In this document: one piece after another, positions 37,056-45,592 of the stretch | Layout: every line of letters begins with the position of its first letter | How positions within the stretch are numbered: the first letter of the stretch is position 1 | NCBI GenBank assembly: GCA_965200795.1 | Contig: CBDAVB010000027.1 | Coordinates: 1-64,000, forward strand | Length of the DNA: 64,000 bases | Source of the DNA: Parashewanella sp965200795 | GTDB lineage: Bacteria; Pseudomonadota; Gammaproteobacteria; Enterobacterales; Shewanellaceae | Reading direction: 5' to 3' | Position numbers and translations under genes: made by a program | The notes under the pieces: generated by a model | Database searches by the model: none | Told to the model about the DNA's origin: nothing | The model's input: only the letters and a program-made list of their open reading frames with translations

Positions 37056-37358
37056 ATGAATATCTTTATGTCGGAAACTACCGCGCAATCCGGTAAGTTT
37101 AAACCTTCAGTACCGATGCCGAAGGAGTTAGCTCCGGTCGCAGCTCAGTTATCCTATATGCCCGGTGCGGCCACGCAAAGATTTCCCGGAGCGGATGTTA
37201 TTGGCTGTTTATTCTCTGAATCCGGGTATTACAAGGATGTACTTAACTTTTTCCCAGCGCCTGCGGAGCTTAGCCGGTTAATGTCAGCGCTGGTAAATAA
37301 TGAGTCTGAGAATGGGTCAATGACAGTTTTTTATACCGGTAATTTTTTCTGCGCCTGA
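37056..37358 (+). CDS. Short hypothetical protein
   Basis: About 100 residues from ATG 37056; another ATG lies at 37068, and the frame is open to a TTG at 37005. No recognised motif. The sequence has prolines and small residues (FKPSVPMPKELAPVAAQLSY, FPAPAELSRLMSALVNN) and ends GNFFCA. There is no signal peptide. It is divergent from mfd across ~90 bp. It may be a remnant of a longer gene, because about 480 bp of empty sequence follow. Confidence 0.4.
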   Translation: MNIFMSETTAQSGKFKPSVPMPKELAPVAAQLSYMPGAATQRFPGADVIGCLFSESGYYKDVLNFFPAPAELSRLMSALVNNESENGSMTVFYTGNFFCA

Positions 37359-37839
37359 GAACGTATCCGGCTGAGCTTTTCAGGATTATGGAAAAGCTGA
37401 AAGAGCAGGAAGCGTTTTACGTATCTTAAAATAATCTGATGCGCTACACTGATGAAGTACCGGATCTTAACTCAGGAAATACTTTCTCAAGCCTGATTTA
37501 AACGGTGATTTCAGCAAACCTTAAAAAAAGTTAATGTTTATGAATACGGTAAAATTAATATCATTAACCAACTTTTAAAAAAAAAGAAATCAGACTAAAC
37601 ATCATAAACAAGCAATATGGCATTATAACTATATGTATTTAAGTAAGTTATAAGGGAACAAATATGTTAAATCAAACATGATCTGACTAAGCCATCGCTT
37701 ATTTAGCCTTTTAATATTTATATCTTTCTCCTGAAACATTTACTGAACATAAACTAAGGTTAATTTGCTTAGTTCAACAAATAGCACCAAAATGTACTCA
37801 TCAAGATATTTCAGCGTTGAGTTAATAAGAAGGTAAGTT
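37359..37839. other. Non-coding region upstream of the 37840 gene
   Basis: 480 bp, strongly AT-rich in its second half. AGGGAACAAATATG at ~37655 precedes only five codons and a stop. No hairpin, repeat or longer ORF was recognised. It probably contains the promoter of the next gene and possibly the tail of a decayed gene. Confidence 0.4.
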
Positions 37840-39222
37840 ATGTCTCACGGAACCACAAAAGTAACCATTCATTGCAATCCTGAGTTTAATCGATTTAATC
37901 TCAACGGAAATACAGTGCTTTCTCAAAAAGGGTTTTTTGGCGGTTATCTCAAAACAAAAAAAGAATATAATCATACTGTTACGGTCGGCGGCGAAAATTA
38001 TAACGTAACTTTTTCGGCTAATTTTCACAGAAACGTTAAAACATTAGAAATAACTGGTCCAAAAGAAGCTCTTGAAATCTTCTTTGTAAATACAGCGTAC
38101 AAAGCCGGTTATGTCCGTAAGAATGCTGACGCAGACTCAGGTACCGGCGGAAAAGTATATGCTCTTGATAATAATTCATTCACGTCAACAAGCAGAAATG
38201 ACAGATGCTCCCAACAGTTACTGACCTGGTTATTCCCGCCTGAAGAGGGTGATTACTTATGTAAATATCGTGACCCTAAAACAGGTCAATTGCATAGTAC
38301 ATTCGATGGTCTCGATGCGGGAAGCCCTAAGAGATGTGAACGATATAACCCGGTGGTTATGATTCGTCAGGATTTAAGACGTGATAAAGACAGTACCAGC
38401 TTAACCAATGATGAAATACTATTTTTGCTTAAATCTGATGTCACTCAGCAGGATATCAAAAACAATAAGAAAAAACTGATAAAACTGCTTGAACAACAAA
38501 GTCATAAAGGCTTTAAGCCCGAGAATTTTCCCGAAATATTTAATTGCCATCGCAAAGATGGTGGCAGGGCTCAGGTCTTTGAAATGGGGCATGGAGAAAC
38601 TGGTGATTCACCCTGGACTGAACTTGAAAAAAATCCTAAGTTACTATTCGAGAAATATCAGGAGATTGCGAGACTACTGCTTCGTGTACACAAAATCGTT
38701 GTCGCTTTAGAGTTTATTCGTGAGCATAATATTGCCGCGGCAAAAAACAATCGTGCTACTATTGAATTTCACGGTGAAACCAAACTCGGAGATCCGACCG
38801 AACAAGCAGACCCCTTGACCTCGGCTTACGGCTCTAATCCTCCGTTAATAGCAGCGAAAACCATGATAAGTCAGGGATTCAATTTTTCCGCTAGTCCCAG
38901 AAAATTCCATGAAGCCCAAAAAGAAAAGCACGAAAAAGATATCGCAAGAAGAGCGGAGGAAGCTAAAAAACAAGATGAAGACGCAAGAGCCAAACAAGAA
39001 GCCAGGTTGAAAGCTCTTTCTTCAACCGCAGCGGCATCAGCATCAAGACAGAGAAGTCGCAGTGTTAGTATTGATGACAGAAATATGCCAGGCGCCTCCG
39101 CGCCGGATACGACTCCGGCTACTCAAGCTGCCTCCTGCGATAATGCCCGGAATCTTACTGAAACGGACTTTGACAGATCCAATGGTACACCTGAACGTAG
39201 AAATTCAGTTTCTAGCTTATAA
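37840..39222 (+). CDS. Unknown protein with charged C-terminal coil, effector-like
   Basis: 460 residues; AAGAAGGTAAG before ATG 37840 is a plausible ribosome-binding site. I do not recognise the family. The N-terminal ~90 residues look beta-rich (TKVTIHCNPEFNRFNLNG, NHTVTVGGENYNVTFSANF). The middle is mixed, with SQQLLTWLFPPEEGDYLCKY and LLFEKYQEIARLLLRVHKIV. Residues ~375-400 are a highly charged helix (EKHEKDIARRAEEAKKQDED). The last ~50 are Ser/Thr-rich and low complexity (SRSVSIDDRNMPGASAPD, ERRNSVSSL), a composition frequent in secreted effectors. There is no signal peptide. It stands alone before the nrd operon. The effector role is inference. Confidence 0.6.
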   Translation: MSHGTTKVTIHCNPEFNRFNLNGNTVLSQKGFFGGYLKTKKEYNHTVTVGGENYNVTFSANFHRNVKTLEITGPKEALEIFFVNTAYKAGYVRKNADADSGTGGKVYALDNNSFTSTSRNDRCSQQLLTWLFPPEEGDYLCKYRDPKTGQLHSTFDGLDAGSPKRCERYNPVVMIRQDLRRDKDSTSLTNDEILFLLKSDVTQQDIKNNKKKLIKLLEQQSHKGFKPENFPEIFNCHRKDGGRAQVFEMGHGETGDSPWTELEKNPKLLFEKYQEIARLLLRVHKIVVALEFIREHNIAAAKNNRATIEFHGETKLGDPTEQADPLTSAYGSNPPLIAAKTMISQGFNFSASPRKFHEAQKEKHEKDIARRAEEAKKQDEDARAKQEARLKALSSTAAASASRQRSRSVSIDDRNMPGASAPDTTPATQAASCDNARNLTETDFDRSNGTPERRNSVSSL

Positions 39223-39271
39223 ACGGAGCAGATAAAAAAGCTCATCAGTTAAAGTTGTTCTGAGATTAATC

Positions 39272-39321
39272 CCCCGCTCGCTTCGCAAGCGAAGTCGAGC
39301 CCTAAGCGAGAGCTTGCGGGG
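39272..39321. repeat. Strong compound hairpin between convergent genes
   Basis: CCCCGC (39272-39277) pairs with GCGGGG (39316-39321). Within the loop CGCTTCGC/GCAAGCG and CTTAGGG-type pairs give further stems. It lies between the 37840 gene and yfaE, which are convergent, and could terminate both despite the lack of a T-run. Confidence 0.6.
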
Positions 39322-39332
39322 TAGTTTAGTTT

Positions 39333-39656
39333 CTAATCTGGTTCTCGGCTCGATTCTTCAATATGGTCGTGGGGTATATCTAAATCTAAATCAGACTCCG
39401 GTATACAACAACAAGGCAGGCACTCGTTTTGTTTTAATGTCGCCAAAGGCTCATGAATATATGAAACTTCACCACTGTTAACTTTAGTTTTGCAAGCGCC
39501 GCAGAACCCGCTGCGGCACTCAGAAAACACGTCAATTTGTTTTGATTCAAGCGCATTCAGCAGGGTTGTCTGTTCGTTAAATAATAAAACAGGCTGACCT
39601 CTTAAACTGACAATAGGCGCTTTCTTATAAATCAAAGTCTTCGAACTCACTCTCAT
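39333..39656 (-). CDS. yfaE: 2Fe-2S ferredoxin-like protein YfaE
   Basis: Plant-type [2Fe-2S] ferredoxin that maintains the NrdB diferric-tyrosyl cofactor. Cluster ligands: ECRSGFCGACKT (three Cys) and the fourth in CLPCCCIPES. From ATG 39656 it has 107 residues; an in-frame TTG at 39671 is possible. It overlaps the nrdB 3' end by 32 bases, which argues for tight coupling. It is slightly longer than E. coli YfaE (84) because of an N-terminal extension and an acidic tail (DLDLDIPHDHIEESS). Confidence 0.88.
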   Translation of the reverse strand: MRVSSKTLIYKKAPIVSLRGQPVLLFNEQTTLLNALESKQIDVFSECRSGFCGACKTKVNSGEVSYIHEPLATLKQNECLPCCCIPESDLDLDIPHDHIEESSREPD

Positions 39657-40755
39657 CAATCGCTGAATCAATCTGACCTACAAGATATGAAGAAACTTCT
39701 ACTTCCTGAGGGGCGACTTGAACAGCATCACTTTCCAACCAGTTTTTCATCCACGGAAGAGGGTTAGATGTCTGCTCATAAGGTTGTGCTAAGTTAACGG
39801 CTTTCATACGCTGGTTAGTGATGTATTCAACATACTGGCATAAAATTTCTTTATTCATGCCGATCATTGATCCGTCTTTAAACAAGTATTCAGCCCATTC
39901 CTTTTCCTGCTCCGCGGCTTTGTAGAATAATCCGTAAGCTTCTTGCTCGCACTCTTTAGCTATTTCAGCCATTTCAGGATCATCTTTATCAGATTGCATG
40001 ATAGTGATGATGTGTTGTGTGCTGTTCAGGTGTAACGCTTCATCGCGGGCAATTAAGCGTATGATTTTAGCGTTACCTTCCATCAGCTTGCGCTCGGCGA
40101 AGGCAAACGAACATGCAAAACTGACATAGAAACGTATGGCTTCTAACGCGTTCACCGACACCATACACAGGTAAAGCGCTTTTTTTAGTTCACGGATAGT
40201 TACTGATAAATCTTCGCCATCGATTCTATGGGTGCCCTCACCAAACAGCTCATAAACCTGAGTTAATTTAATCAGGCGATCGTAATAGGCGGAGATGTCT
40301 GACGCGCGTTTAAGTATTTCATCATTTACAATAATATCATCGAAAACGACTGAAGGATCGTTAACGATATTTCTGATGATGTGCGTGTATGAACGGCTGT
40401 GAACGGTTTCTGAAAATGACCAGGTTTCGATCCAGGTTTCTAATTCAGGCAGAGATACCAAAGGCAAAAACGCCACATTCGGTGAACGGCCCTGAATTGA
40501 GTCAAGCAGAGTCTGGTATTTTAAGTTTGAGATGAAAATGTGCTTTTCATGATCAGGCAGTGCCGCGTAATCAATTTTGTCTTTACTTACATCAACTTCT
40601 TCAGGACGCCAGAAAAAGGATAATTGTTTTTCAATCAGCTTTTCAAAAATTTCATATTTTTGTTGATCATAACGAGCAACATTGACCGGCTGACCAAAGA
40701 ACATCGGTTCCTTAGTTGCGTCATTAGGTGTTTGACAAAATGTGGTATAGGTCAT
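39625..40755 (-). CDS. nrdB: Class Ia ribonucleotide reductase, beta subunit
   Basis: Houses the diferric-tyrosyl radical that drives NDP reduction in NrdA. From ATG 40755 (MTYTTFCQTPNDATKEPMFF) it has 376 residues, the same as E. coli; the TTG/ATG at 40779 is too early. Iron ligands and radical Tyr: WSFSETVHSRSYTHIIRNIV (Glu, His, Tyr) and RLIARDEALHLNSTQH. The C-terminal peptide that docks to NrdA ends DESEFEDFDL. It is transcribed after nrdA with a 67-bp gap and before yfaE. Confidence 0.96.
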   Translation of the reverse strand: MTYTTFCQTPNDATKEPMFFGQPVNVARYDQQKYEIFEKLIEKQLSFFWRPEEVDVSKDKIDYAALPDHEKHIFISNLKYQTLLDSIQGRSPNVAFLPLVSLPELETWIETWSFSETVHSRSYTHIIRNIVNDPSVVFDDIIVNDEILKRASDISAYYDRLIKLTQVYELFGEGTHRIDGEDLSVTIRELKKALYLCMVSVNALEAIRFYVSFACSFAFAERKLMEGNAKIIRLIARDEALHLNSTQHIITIMQSDKDDPEMAEIAKECEQEAYGLFYKAAEQEKEWAEYLFKDGSMIGMNKEILCQYVEYITNQRMKAVNLAQPYEQTSNPLPWMKNWLESDAVQVAPQEVEVSSYLVGQIDSAIDESEFEDFDL

Positions 40756-40822
40756 GAGTTCTGCTTCCAAGCGGGGCACAGCCCCATTTTACACAAGATA
40801 CTTATAATAAATAAGATGTCTG

Positions 40823-43111
40823 TTAGATTTTACATGCGCCGCCGGCGCAGCCGTCATCCACTTGATCGACGCTGGTAATATCATCATGTTGATCCGATGC
40901 TCCGTCACGGGTGTTATGATAATACAAGGTTTTTACACCTAACTTGTATGCGGTCAGCAAATCTTTTAATAAAATTTGCATTGGTACTTTACGATCGTCA
41001 AATTTCGCCGGATCATAGTTTGTGTTTGAAGAAATCGCCTGGTCGACAAACTTTTGCATGATACCGACAAGTTGCAGATAACCTTCGTTGCTTGGCATCT
41101 GCCATAATAACTCATACTTATCTTTCAGCTCATTAAAATCCGGTACTACTTGCTTCAATTGACCGTCTTTACTGGCTTTAACACTGATTAAGCCACGCGG
41201 CGGTTCAATACCGTTTGTCGCATTTGAGATTTGTGATGACGTCTCTGAAGGCATAAGCGCGGATAAGGTTGAGTTACGTAAACCGTGTGTCATGATTTCT
41301 TCTCGTAACGTTTGCCAGTCCAGATGCAGCTCCTCACTGCAGATTTTGTCCAGGTCAAGCTTGTAAGTATCAATCGGTAAAATACCTTTTGAATACGTTG
41401 TCTCATTAAACAAAGGACAAGCGCCGTATTCTTTAGCTAAGTTCATTGACGCTTTCAACAGATAGAATTGAATCGCTTCAAATGTTTTATGGGTCAGGTT
41501 GTTCGCGCTGCCGTCAGAGTACTTCAAACCATTCTTAGCCAGGTAGTTAGCAAAGTTGATAACACCAATACCCAGCGTACGACGATTCATTGAAGCGGAC
41601 TTAGCTGACTCGATTGGGTAATCTTGATAATCAAGTAAGTTATCTAAAGCGCGTACCGCAAGATCTGATAATTCTTCAATTTCAGATAAATCTTCAATCG
41701 CGCCTAAGTTCAGTGCTGAAAGCGTACAAAGCGCGATTTCACCGTTCGGATCATCAATGTTGCTCAGCGGCTTAGTCGGCAACGCAATCTCAAGACACAA
41801 GTTAGATTGACGAACCGGCGCGACTTTTGAGTCAAACGGACTGTGAGTGTTACAGTGATCCACGTTCTGAATATAAATACGACCTGTAGAAGCGCGTTCT
41901 TGCATCAATAGCGAGAAAAGCTCAGAAGCTTTAATGACTTGCCGGCGAATAGTCGGATCGTTTTCATATTGATTATAAAGACGGTCAAACTCATCTTGAT
42001 CTTCAAAGAACGCGTCATATAAGCCGGGCACATCTGAAGGACTGAACAAAGAAATATTTTCTTTTTTGATCAGACGCTGATACATGGTTTTGTTGATTTG
42101 CACTCCGTAATCCAAGTGACGAATACGGTTATCCTCAACACCACGGTTATTTTTCAGAACCAGCAGTGACTCAACTTCTAAGTGCCAAAGCGGGTAGAAT
42201 AGCGTAGCGGCGCCGCCGCGAACCCCGCCTTGTGAGCATGATTTTACCGCTGTCTGGAAATGTTTATAAAACGGAATACAGCCGGTGTGGAATGCTTCAC
42301 CGCCGCGGATCGGACTTCCGAGCGCGCGAATGCGTCCGGCATTGATACCGATACCGGCACGCTGACTCACGTATTTTACAATCGCGGAAGACGTAGCATT
42401 GATAGAATCAAGGCTGTCATCACACTCAATCAGTACGCACGAGCTAAATTGACGTGTAGGAGTACGAACCCCGGACATAATCGGCGTCGGTAATGAAATC
42501 TTGAATTTTGATGTCGCGTCATAGAAACGCTTGATGTAATCAAGACGGTTTTCTTTCGGGTAACGAGAGAATAAGCAAGCCGCGACTAAAATGTACAGGA
42601 ACTGCGCGCTTTCATAAATTTCGTTGGTCACACGGTTTTGAACAAGATACTTACCTTCCAGCTGTTTAACCGCCGCGTAAGAGAAGTTCATATCGCGCCA
42701 GTGATCGATGCAGCTGTCCATTTCGTCTAACTCTTCGCGAGTGTAGTCTTCAAGAATATGCTTATCGTATTTGCCCATATCAACCAACCGGGCCACTTGC
42801 TCGTAAAGCTTCGGCGGCTCAAATTGTCCGAATGCTTTCTTTCTCAAATGGAAGATCGCTAAGCGAGCCGCTAAGAATTGATAATCCGGCGTTTGCGGAG
42901 AAATTAAATCCGCGGCGGCTTTAATGATGGTTTCGTGAATCGCTTCAGTAGGAATTCCATCATAAAACTGTAAATGAGAACGGAGTTCTACTTCAGAAAC
43001 TGATACGTTGTTCAACCCTTCGGCTGCCCAAGTAATTACGCGGTGGATCTTGTCGAGATCGATTCTTTCTCTTTCACCACTTCGCTTAGTTACTGTTAAA
43101 TTACTGTTCAT
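40823..43111 (-). CDS. nrdA: Class Ia ribonucleotide reductase, alpha subunit
   Basis: Reduces ribonucleoside diphosphates to deoxy forms. From ATG 43111 (AAGG eight bases upstream) it has 762 residues; the frame open to 43177 is not used. It has an N-terminal ATP-cone (VTKRSGERERIDLDKIHRVI), active-site residues in QFSSCVLIECDDSLDSINAT, VRQSNLCLEIALPT and ALMPSETSSQISNATNGIEP, the GGVRGGAATLFYPLWHLE block, and the C-terminal redox Cys pair DDGCAGGACKI. It is the first gene of nrdA-nrdB-yfaE and is preceded by an NrdR box and a DnaA box. Confidence 0.97.
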   Translation of the reverse strand: MNSNLTVTKRSGERERIDLDKIHRVITWAAEGLNNVSVSEVELRSHLQFYDGIPTEAIHETIIKAAADLISPQTPDYQFLAARLAIFHLRKKAFGQFEPPKLYEQVARLVDMGKYDKHILEDYTREELDEMDSCIDHWRDMNFSYAAVKQLEGKYLVQNRVTNEIYESAQFLYILVAACLFSRYPKENRLDYIKRFYDATSKFKISLPTPIMSGVRTPTRQFSSCVLIECDDSLDSINATSSAIVKYVSQRAGIGINAGRIRALGSPIRGGEAFHTGCIPFYKHFQTAVKSCSQGGVRGGAATLFYPLWHLEVESLLVLKNNRGVEDNRIRHLDYGVQINKTMYQRLIKKENISLFSPSDVPGLYDAFFEDQDEFDRLYNQYENDPTIRRQVIKASELFSLLMQERASTGRIYIQNVDHCNTHSPFDSKVAPVRQSNLCLEIALPTKPLSNIDDPNGEIALCTLSALNLGAIEDLSEIEELSDLAVRALDNLLDYQDYPIESAKSASMNRRTLGIGVINFANYLAKNGLKYSDGSANNLTHKTFEAIQFYLLKASMNLAKEYGACPLFNETTYSKGILPIDTYKLDLDKICSEELHLDWQTLREEIMTHGLRNSTLSALMPSETSSQISNATNGIEPPRGLISVKASKDGQLKQVVPDFNELKDKYELLWQMPSNEGYLQLVGIMQKFVDQAISSNTNYDPAKFDDRKVPMQILLKDLLTAYKLGVKTLYYHNTRDGASDQHDDITSVDQVDDGCAGGACKI

Positions 43112-43262
43112 TAAATGTGCCTTGGTTCGTATATCTATCGGCAAAATGGTGCCGAATTGTCCATGTAAATTATTCAATCTGTAAAACCATCGACAAGTTA
43201 GGGTATTTAGCGAAATTTGGCGTTTTTACAACCACAACTCTAGGTGTTTGATTGAGTCTGCT

Positions 43263-43278
43263 ACACAATATATAGTGT
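43263..43278 (-). promoter_or_regulatory. NrdR box
   Basis: ACACAATATATAGTGT fits the NrdR consensus (ACACwATATATwGTGT) at every position I can score. It lies about 150 bp before the nrdA start. A weaker second box (ATACAAGATAGTGAGG, 43294-43309) is 31 bp away, three helical turns, the spacing expected for paired NrdR binding. NrdR represses nrd genes when dATP is abundant. Confidence 0.8.
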
Positions 43279-43348
43279 TTAAGTTTTCCTGAAATACAAG
43301 ATAGTGAGGTTTGACTCATTTTGCAAGTGGCATATCCTGAGGTTATCT

Positions 43349-43357
43349 TGTGGATAA
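43349..43357 (-). promoter_or_regulatory. DnaA box upstream of nrdA
   Basis: TGTGGATAA, the complement of TTATCCACA, is a perfect consensus DnaA 9-mer. DnaA boxes are known in the E. coli nrdAB control region, linking dNTP supply to replication. Confidence 0.6.
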
Positions 43358-43366
43358 ACTGAGGGT

Positions 43367-43405
43367 AAAACTGTCTGTTAGTAGGAGCTAACCCCAGACA
43401 GTTTT
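43367..43405 (-). terminator. Terminator of ubiG-gph
   Basis: AAAACTGTCTG and CAGACAGTTTT form the outer stem, with TTAG/CTAA pairing inside. Both strands end in T. It separates the ubiG-gph transcript from the nrdA promoter. Confidence 0.8.
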
Positions 43406-43493
43406 AAGTCTAAACCTTACGAACTAACCGCGGATATTTTTCTCCGGTAAAATTGATTTATCCGCTAGTTAAAGTTTTGTTAAACACTCAATT

Positions 43494-44159
43494 TCAGTTT
43501 TTAAACAATACTAAAAGATCAAGGGGATTTTTGAGCGAAAGATCGGCATTCCAGCTTTTTAAATCATCTTTACCGCTGATATACCCCCACTCAGCGATGG
43601 CCGAAATCATACCGGCATTGTTTGCCGACAGAATGTCACGCTCGGCGTCACCGAGGTAAAGAATATTCTCCGCAGAACACTGAATCTGCTGAGCCGCTAA
43701 TAGCATGGGGGCAAGTCCGGGCTTCATGGCTTTTGTAGAATCACCGGAAACCACGGATCTCATGCGTGAGGTTAAACCTAATTTGCGCATCAGCGGCCGG
43801 GTGAATCTCGCTGGTTTGTTGGTAACTAAGCCAAAAGGAATCGTTTGTTGATCTAAAAAATCAAGCAGCTTACCAAAGCCGGGGAATAACTTTCCTTTAT
43901 CGCCGTTTACATCGGCATAAAAGCTAAGCATGGTTTGTTGAATTTGAATTTGCAGAGATTCGGCTTCATCAGGCAAGGCTGTTTTAGCCATGAACAAACT
44001 GCCGTGGGACGCGGCCTCTCTCAGCGAGTTATCGTCACAATCGCCGAAACCATAATGATTTAAACTGAGATTAAGCGCATGAATCAGATCAAGCGCCGTA
44101 TCGGCCAAAGTGCCGTCCAGGTCGAACAGCACGGCTTTGATATTTCCGTGATTAATCAT
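43494..44159 (-). CDS. gph: Phosphoglycolate phosphatase
   Basis: HAD-family hydrolase that clears 2-phosphoglycolate formed during DNA repair and metabolism. 221 residues. Motif I is VLFDLDGTLADTALDLIHAL (nucleophile Asp), motif II the PFGLVTNKP Thr, motif III the KAMKPGLAPMLLA Lys, and motif IV ILYLGDAERDILSANNAGM. The ATG overlaps the ubiG stop (ATGA), so the two are coupled. A close relative, the MupP-type phosphatase found next to ubiG in some Pseudomonas, is an alternative. Confidence 0.88.
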   Translation of the reverse strand: MINHGNIKAVLFDLDGTLADTALDLIHALNLSLNHYGFGDCDDNSLREAASHGSLFMAKTALPDEAESLQIQIQQTMLSFYADVNGDKGKLFPGFGKLLDFLDQQTIPFGLVTNKPARFTRPLMRKLGLTSRMRSVVSGDSTKAMKPGLAPMLLAAQQIQCSAENILYLGDAERDILSANNAGMISAIAEWGYISGKDDLKSWNADLSLKNPLDLLVLFKN

Positions 44160-44866
44160 GAGGCTTTTTGACAGGCAATCATGTAATTGACATCTAAGTT
44201 ATCGGCGTAGCTAAATACTTGCGTGAGCGGATTATACGTTACACCTGACGCGTCAAAACACGTCAGCTCGGTTTGGTCGGTCAATTTAATCAATTCAGAG
44301 GGCTTGATAAATTTAGAATGATCATGCGTACCGGCAGGCAGCATTTTTAAGACATATTCCGCCCCGATAATCGCCTGAATATAAGACTTGATATTACGAT
44401 TGATGGTTGAGAAGAACGCATAACCGCCAGGCTTAACCATATCGCAGCAGGCCTGGATGACTGAAAGCGGTTCCGGAACATGCTCAAGCATTTCCATACA
44501 AGTGATAACATCGTAATATTCCTTATGATTGTCTCTGTGTTCCTCCGCGGTAGTTTGCAGGTATTCAATATCGACTTGCGTTTCTAAAGCGTGTAATCGT
44601 GCCACTTCAAGCGGCTCGGCGCCCATATCAAGACCTTGAACTTCAGCGCCGAGCCGAGCCATCGATTCAGATAAAATACCGCCGCCGCAGCCTACGTCTA
44701 ACACTTTTTTGCCGAAAATACCTTGCGCTTTTTCATCAATATAATTTAAACGTAACGGGTTAAGTAAATGCAGAGGCTTAAACTCACCGTCGGGATCCCA
44801 CCAGGTTGCCGCCATACTTTCGAATTTAGCGATTTCTTTCTGATCTACATTTTGATTATGTCGCAT
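44156..44866 (-). CDS. ubiG: Ubiquinone biosynthesis O-methyltransferase
   Basis: SAM-dependent enzyme that performs both O-methylations of ubiquinone synthesis. From ATG 44866 it has 236 residues; a TTG two codons earlier is possible. Seen: FESMAATWWDPDGEFKPLHL, the SAM loop KVLDVGCGGGILSESMARLG, acidic GLDMGAEPLEVARLH, DVITCMEMLEHVPEPLSVI, and the UbiG-specific AGTHDHSKFIKPSEL. It is usually adjacent to gyrA; here ~9.6 kb of IS and ankyrin DNA separates them. Confidence 0.95.
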   Translation of the reverse strand: MRHNQNVDQKEIAKFESMAATWWDPDGEFKPLHLLNPLRLNYIDEKAQGIFGKKVLDVGCGGGILSESMARLGAEVQGLDMGAEPLEVARLHALETQVDIEYLQTTAEEHRDNHKEYYDVITCMEMLEHVPEPLSVIQACCDMVKPGGYAFFSTINRNIKSYIQAIIGAEYVLKMLPAGTHDHSKFIKPSELIKLTDQTELTCFDASGVTYNPLTQVFSYADNLDVNYMIACQKAS

Positions 44867-44905
44867 TTTCAAGCCTGTTTTTTAGCAAAGCGATAATAAG
44901 AAAGC

Positions 44906-44934
44906 ATTATATACCGATATAAGCAGCTAACTAA
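44906..44934 (-). promoter_or_regulatory. Probable ubiG promoter
   Basis: On the minus strand TATAAT (44906-44911) is preceded by a 17-bp spacer and TTAGTT as a weak -35. It lies 40 bp before the ubiG start. Confidence 0.5.
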
Positions 44935-45019
44935 AAGTTATTCCATATTTTGAGTAATAATCATCCGGTTCCGGTATTGTTATGACTTTTTTTAAGTTTA
45001 GAATAAGTTTCGTAAGCAC

Positions 45020-45532
45020 TTATATTGATAACCATTCATATTTAATTTTTTTGCAGAGCATTTCAATGAGATTAAGCTCTGGTGAATATGATGGTAAATA
45101 CCTGATCGCTAAATCGTACCATTGCGGCCGGAACCGAGCGTGATTTATGAATTTTTCACAAGTGTGAGCCGGTGCGTTATCAATATAAACAATGGCTTTC
45201 TTATTACCTGAAAGCGCTTTGGCAAATACTTCAAAAGCTTCAATAACGATATCAGTATTCACTATGCTTTCAACTTCGTGATAAATAACCTTTCCCTGTT
45301 CGTTTAAAAAGCCTGACACGTTTAATTTCTTGCTATTATAGGCCGTACACTCAATAGACACAGCTTTTTCACTCTAACCATACGGATAAATTAGATTTCT
45401 GAGAAAGCCCGATTCATCAAAGTAGTAAAGATCTATTTTCCCTTCTTTTTCTGCCTGTATACAGCTCGTTAACTCATCGTAAGTAGTTTTAAAATATGTT
45501 TCATCGCGCTTTTTCTTAAGTGAGAGCCTCAT
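45020..45532 (-). pseudogene. IS630-family transposase, N-terminally truncated, one stop codon
   Basis: The frame begins at 45532 (MRLSLKKKRDETYFKTTYDE) and reads YYFDESGFLRNLIYPYG, then a TAG near 45376 where the family has Trp, then SEKAVSIECTAYNSKKLN, the second DDE motif in KAIVYIDNAPAHT, and YLPSYSPELNLIEMLCKKIK with the catalytic Glu. The helix-turn-helix N-terminus is missing. It marks the start of the inserted region between ubiG and gyrA. Confidence 0.78.
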
Positions 45533-45592
45533 TCACTTGCAGCTGTAATTAACGCAAAGCTTTTACAAATTCAGTGAGTTAAAAACTTTTGA

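Larger units (their letters stand above)
43112..43493. other. nrdA control region
   Basis: The 380 bp between gph and nrdA contain, from the nrdA side, the NrdR box (43263), a perfect DnaA-type 9-mer (43349) and the gph terminator (43367-43405). It contains no ORF. Confidence 0.6.
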
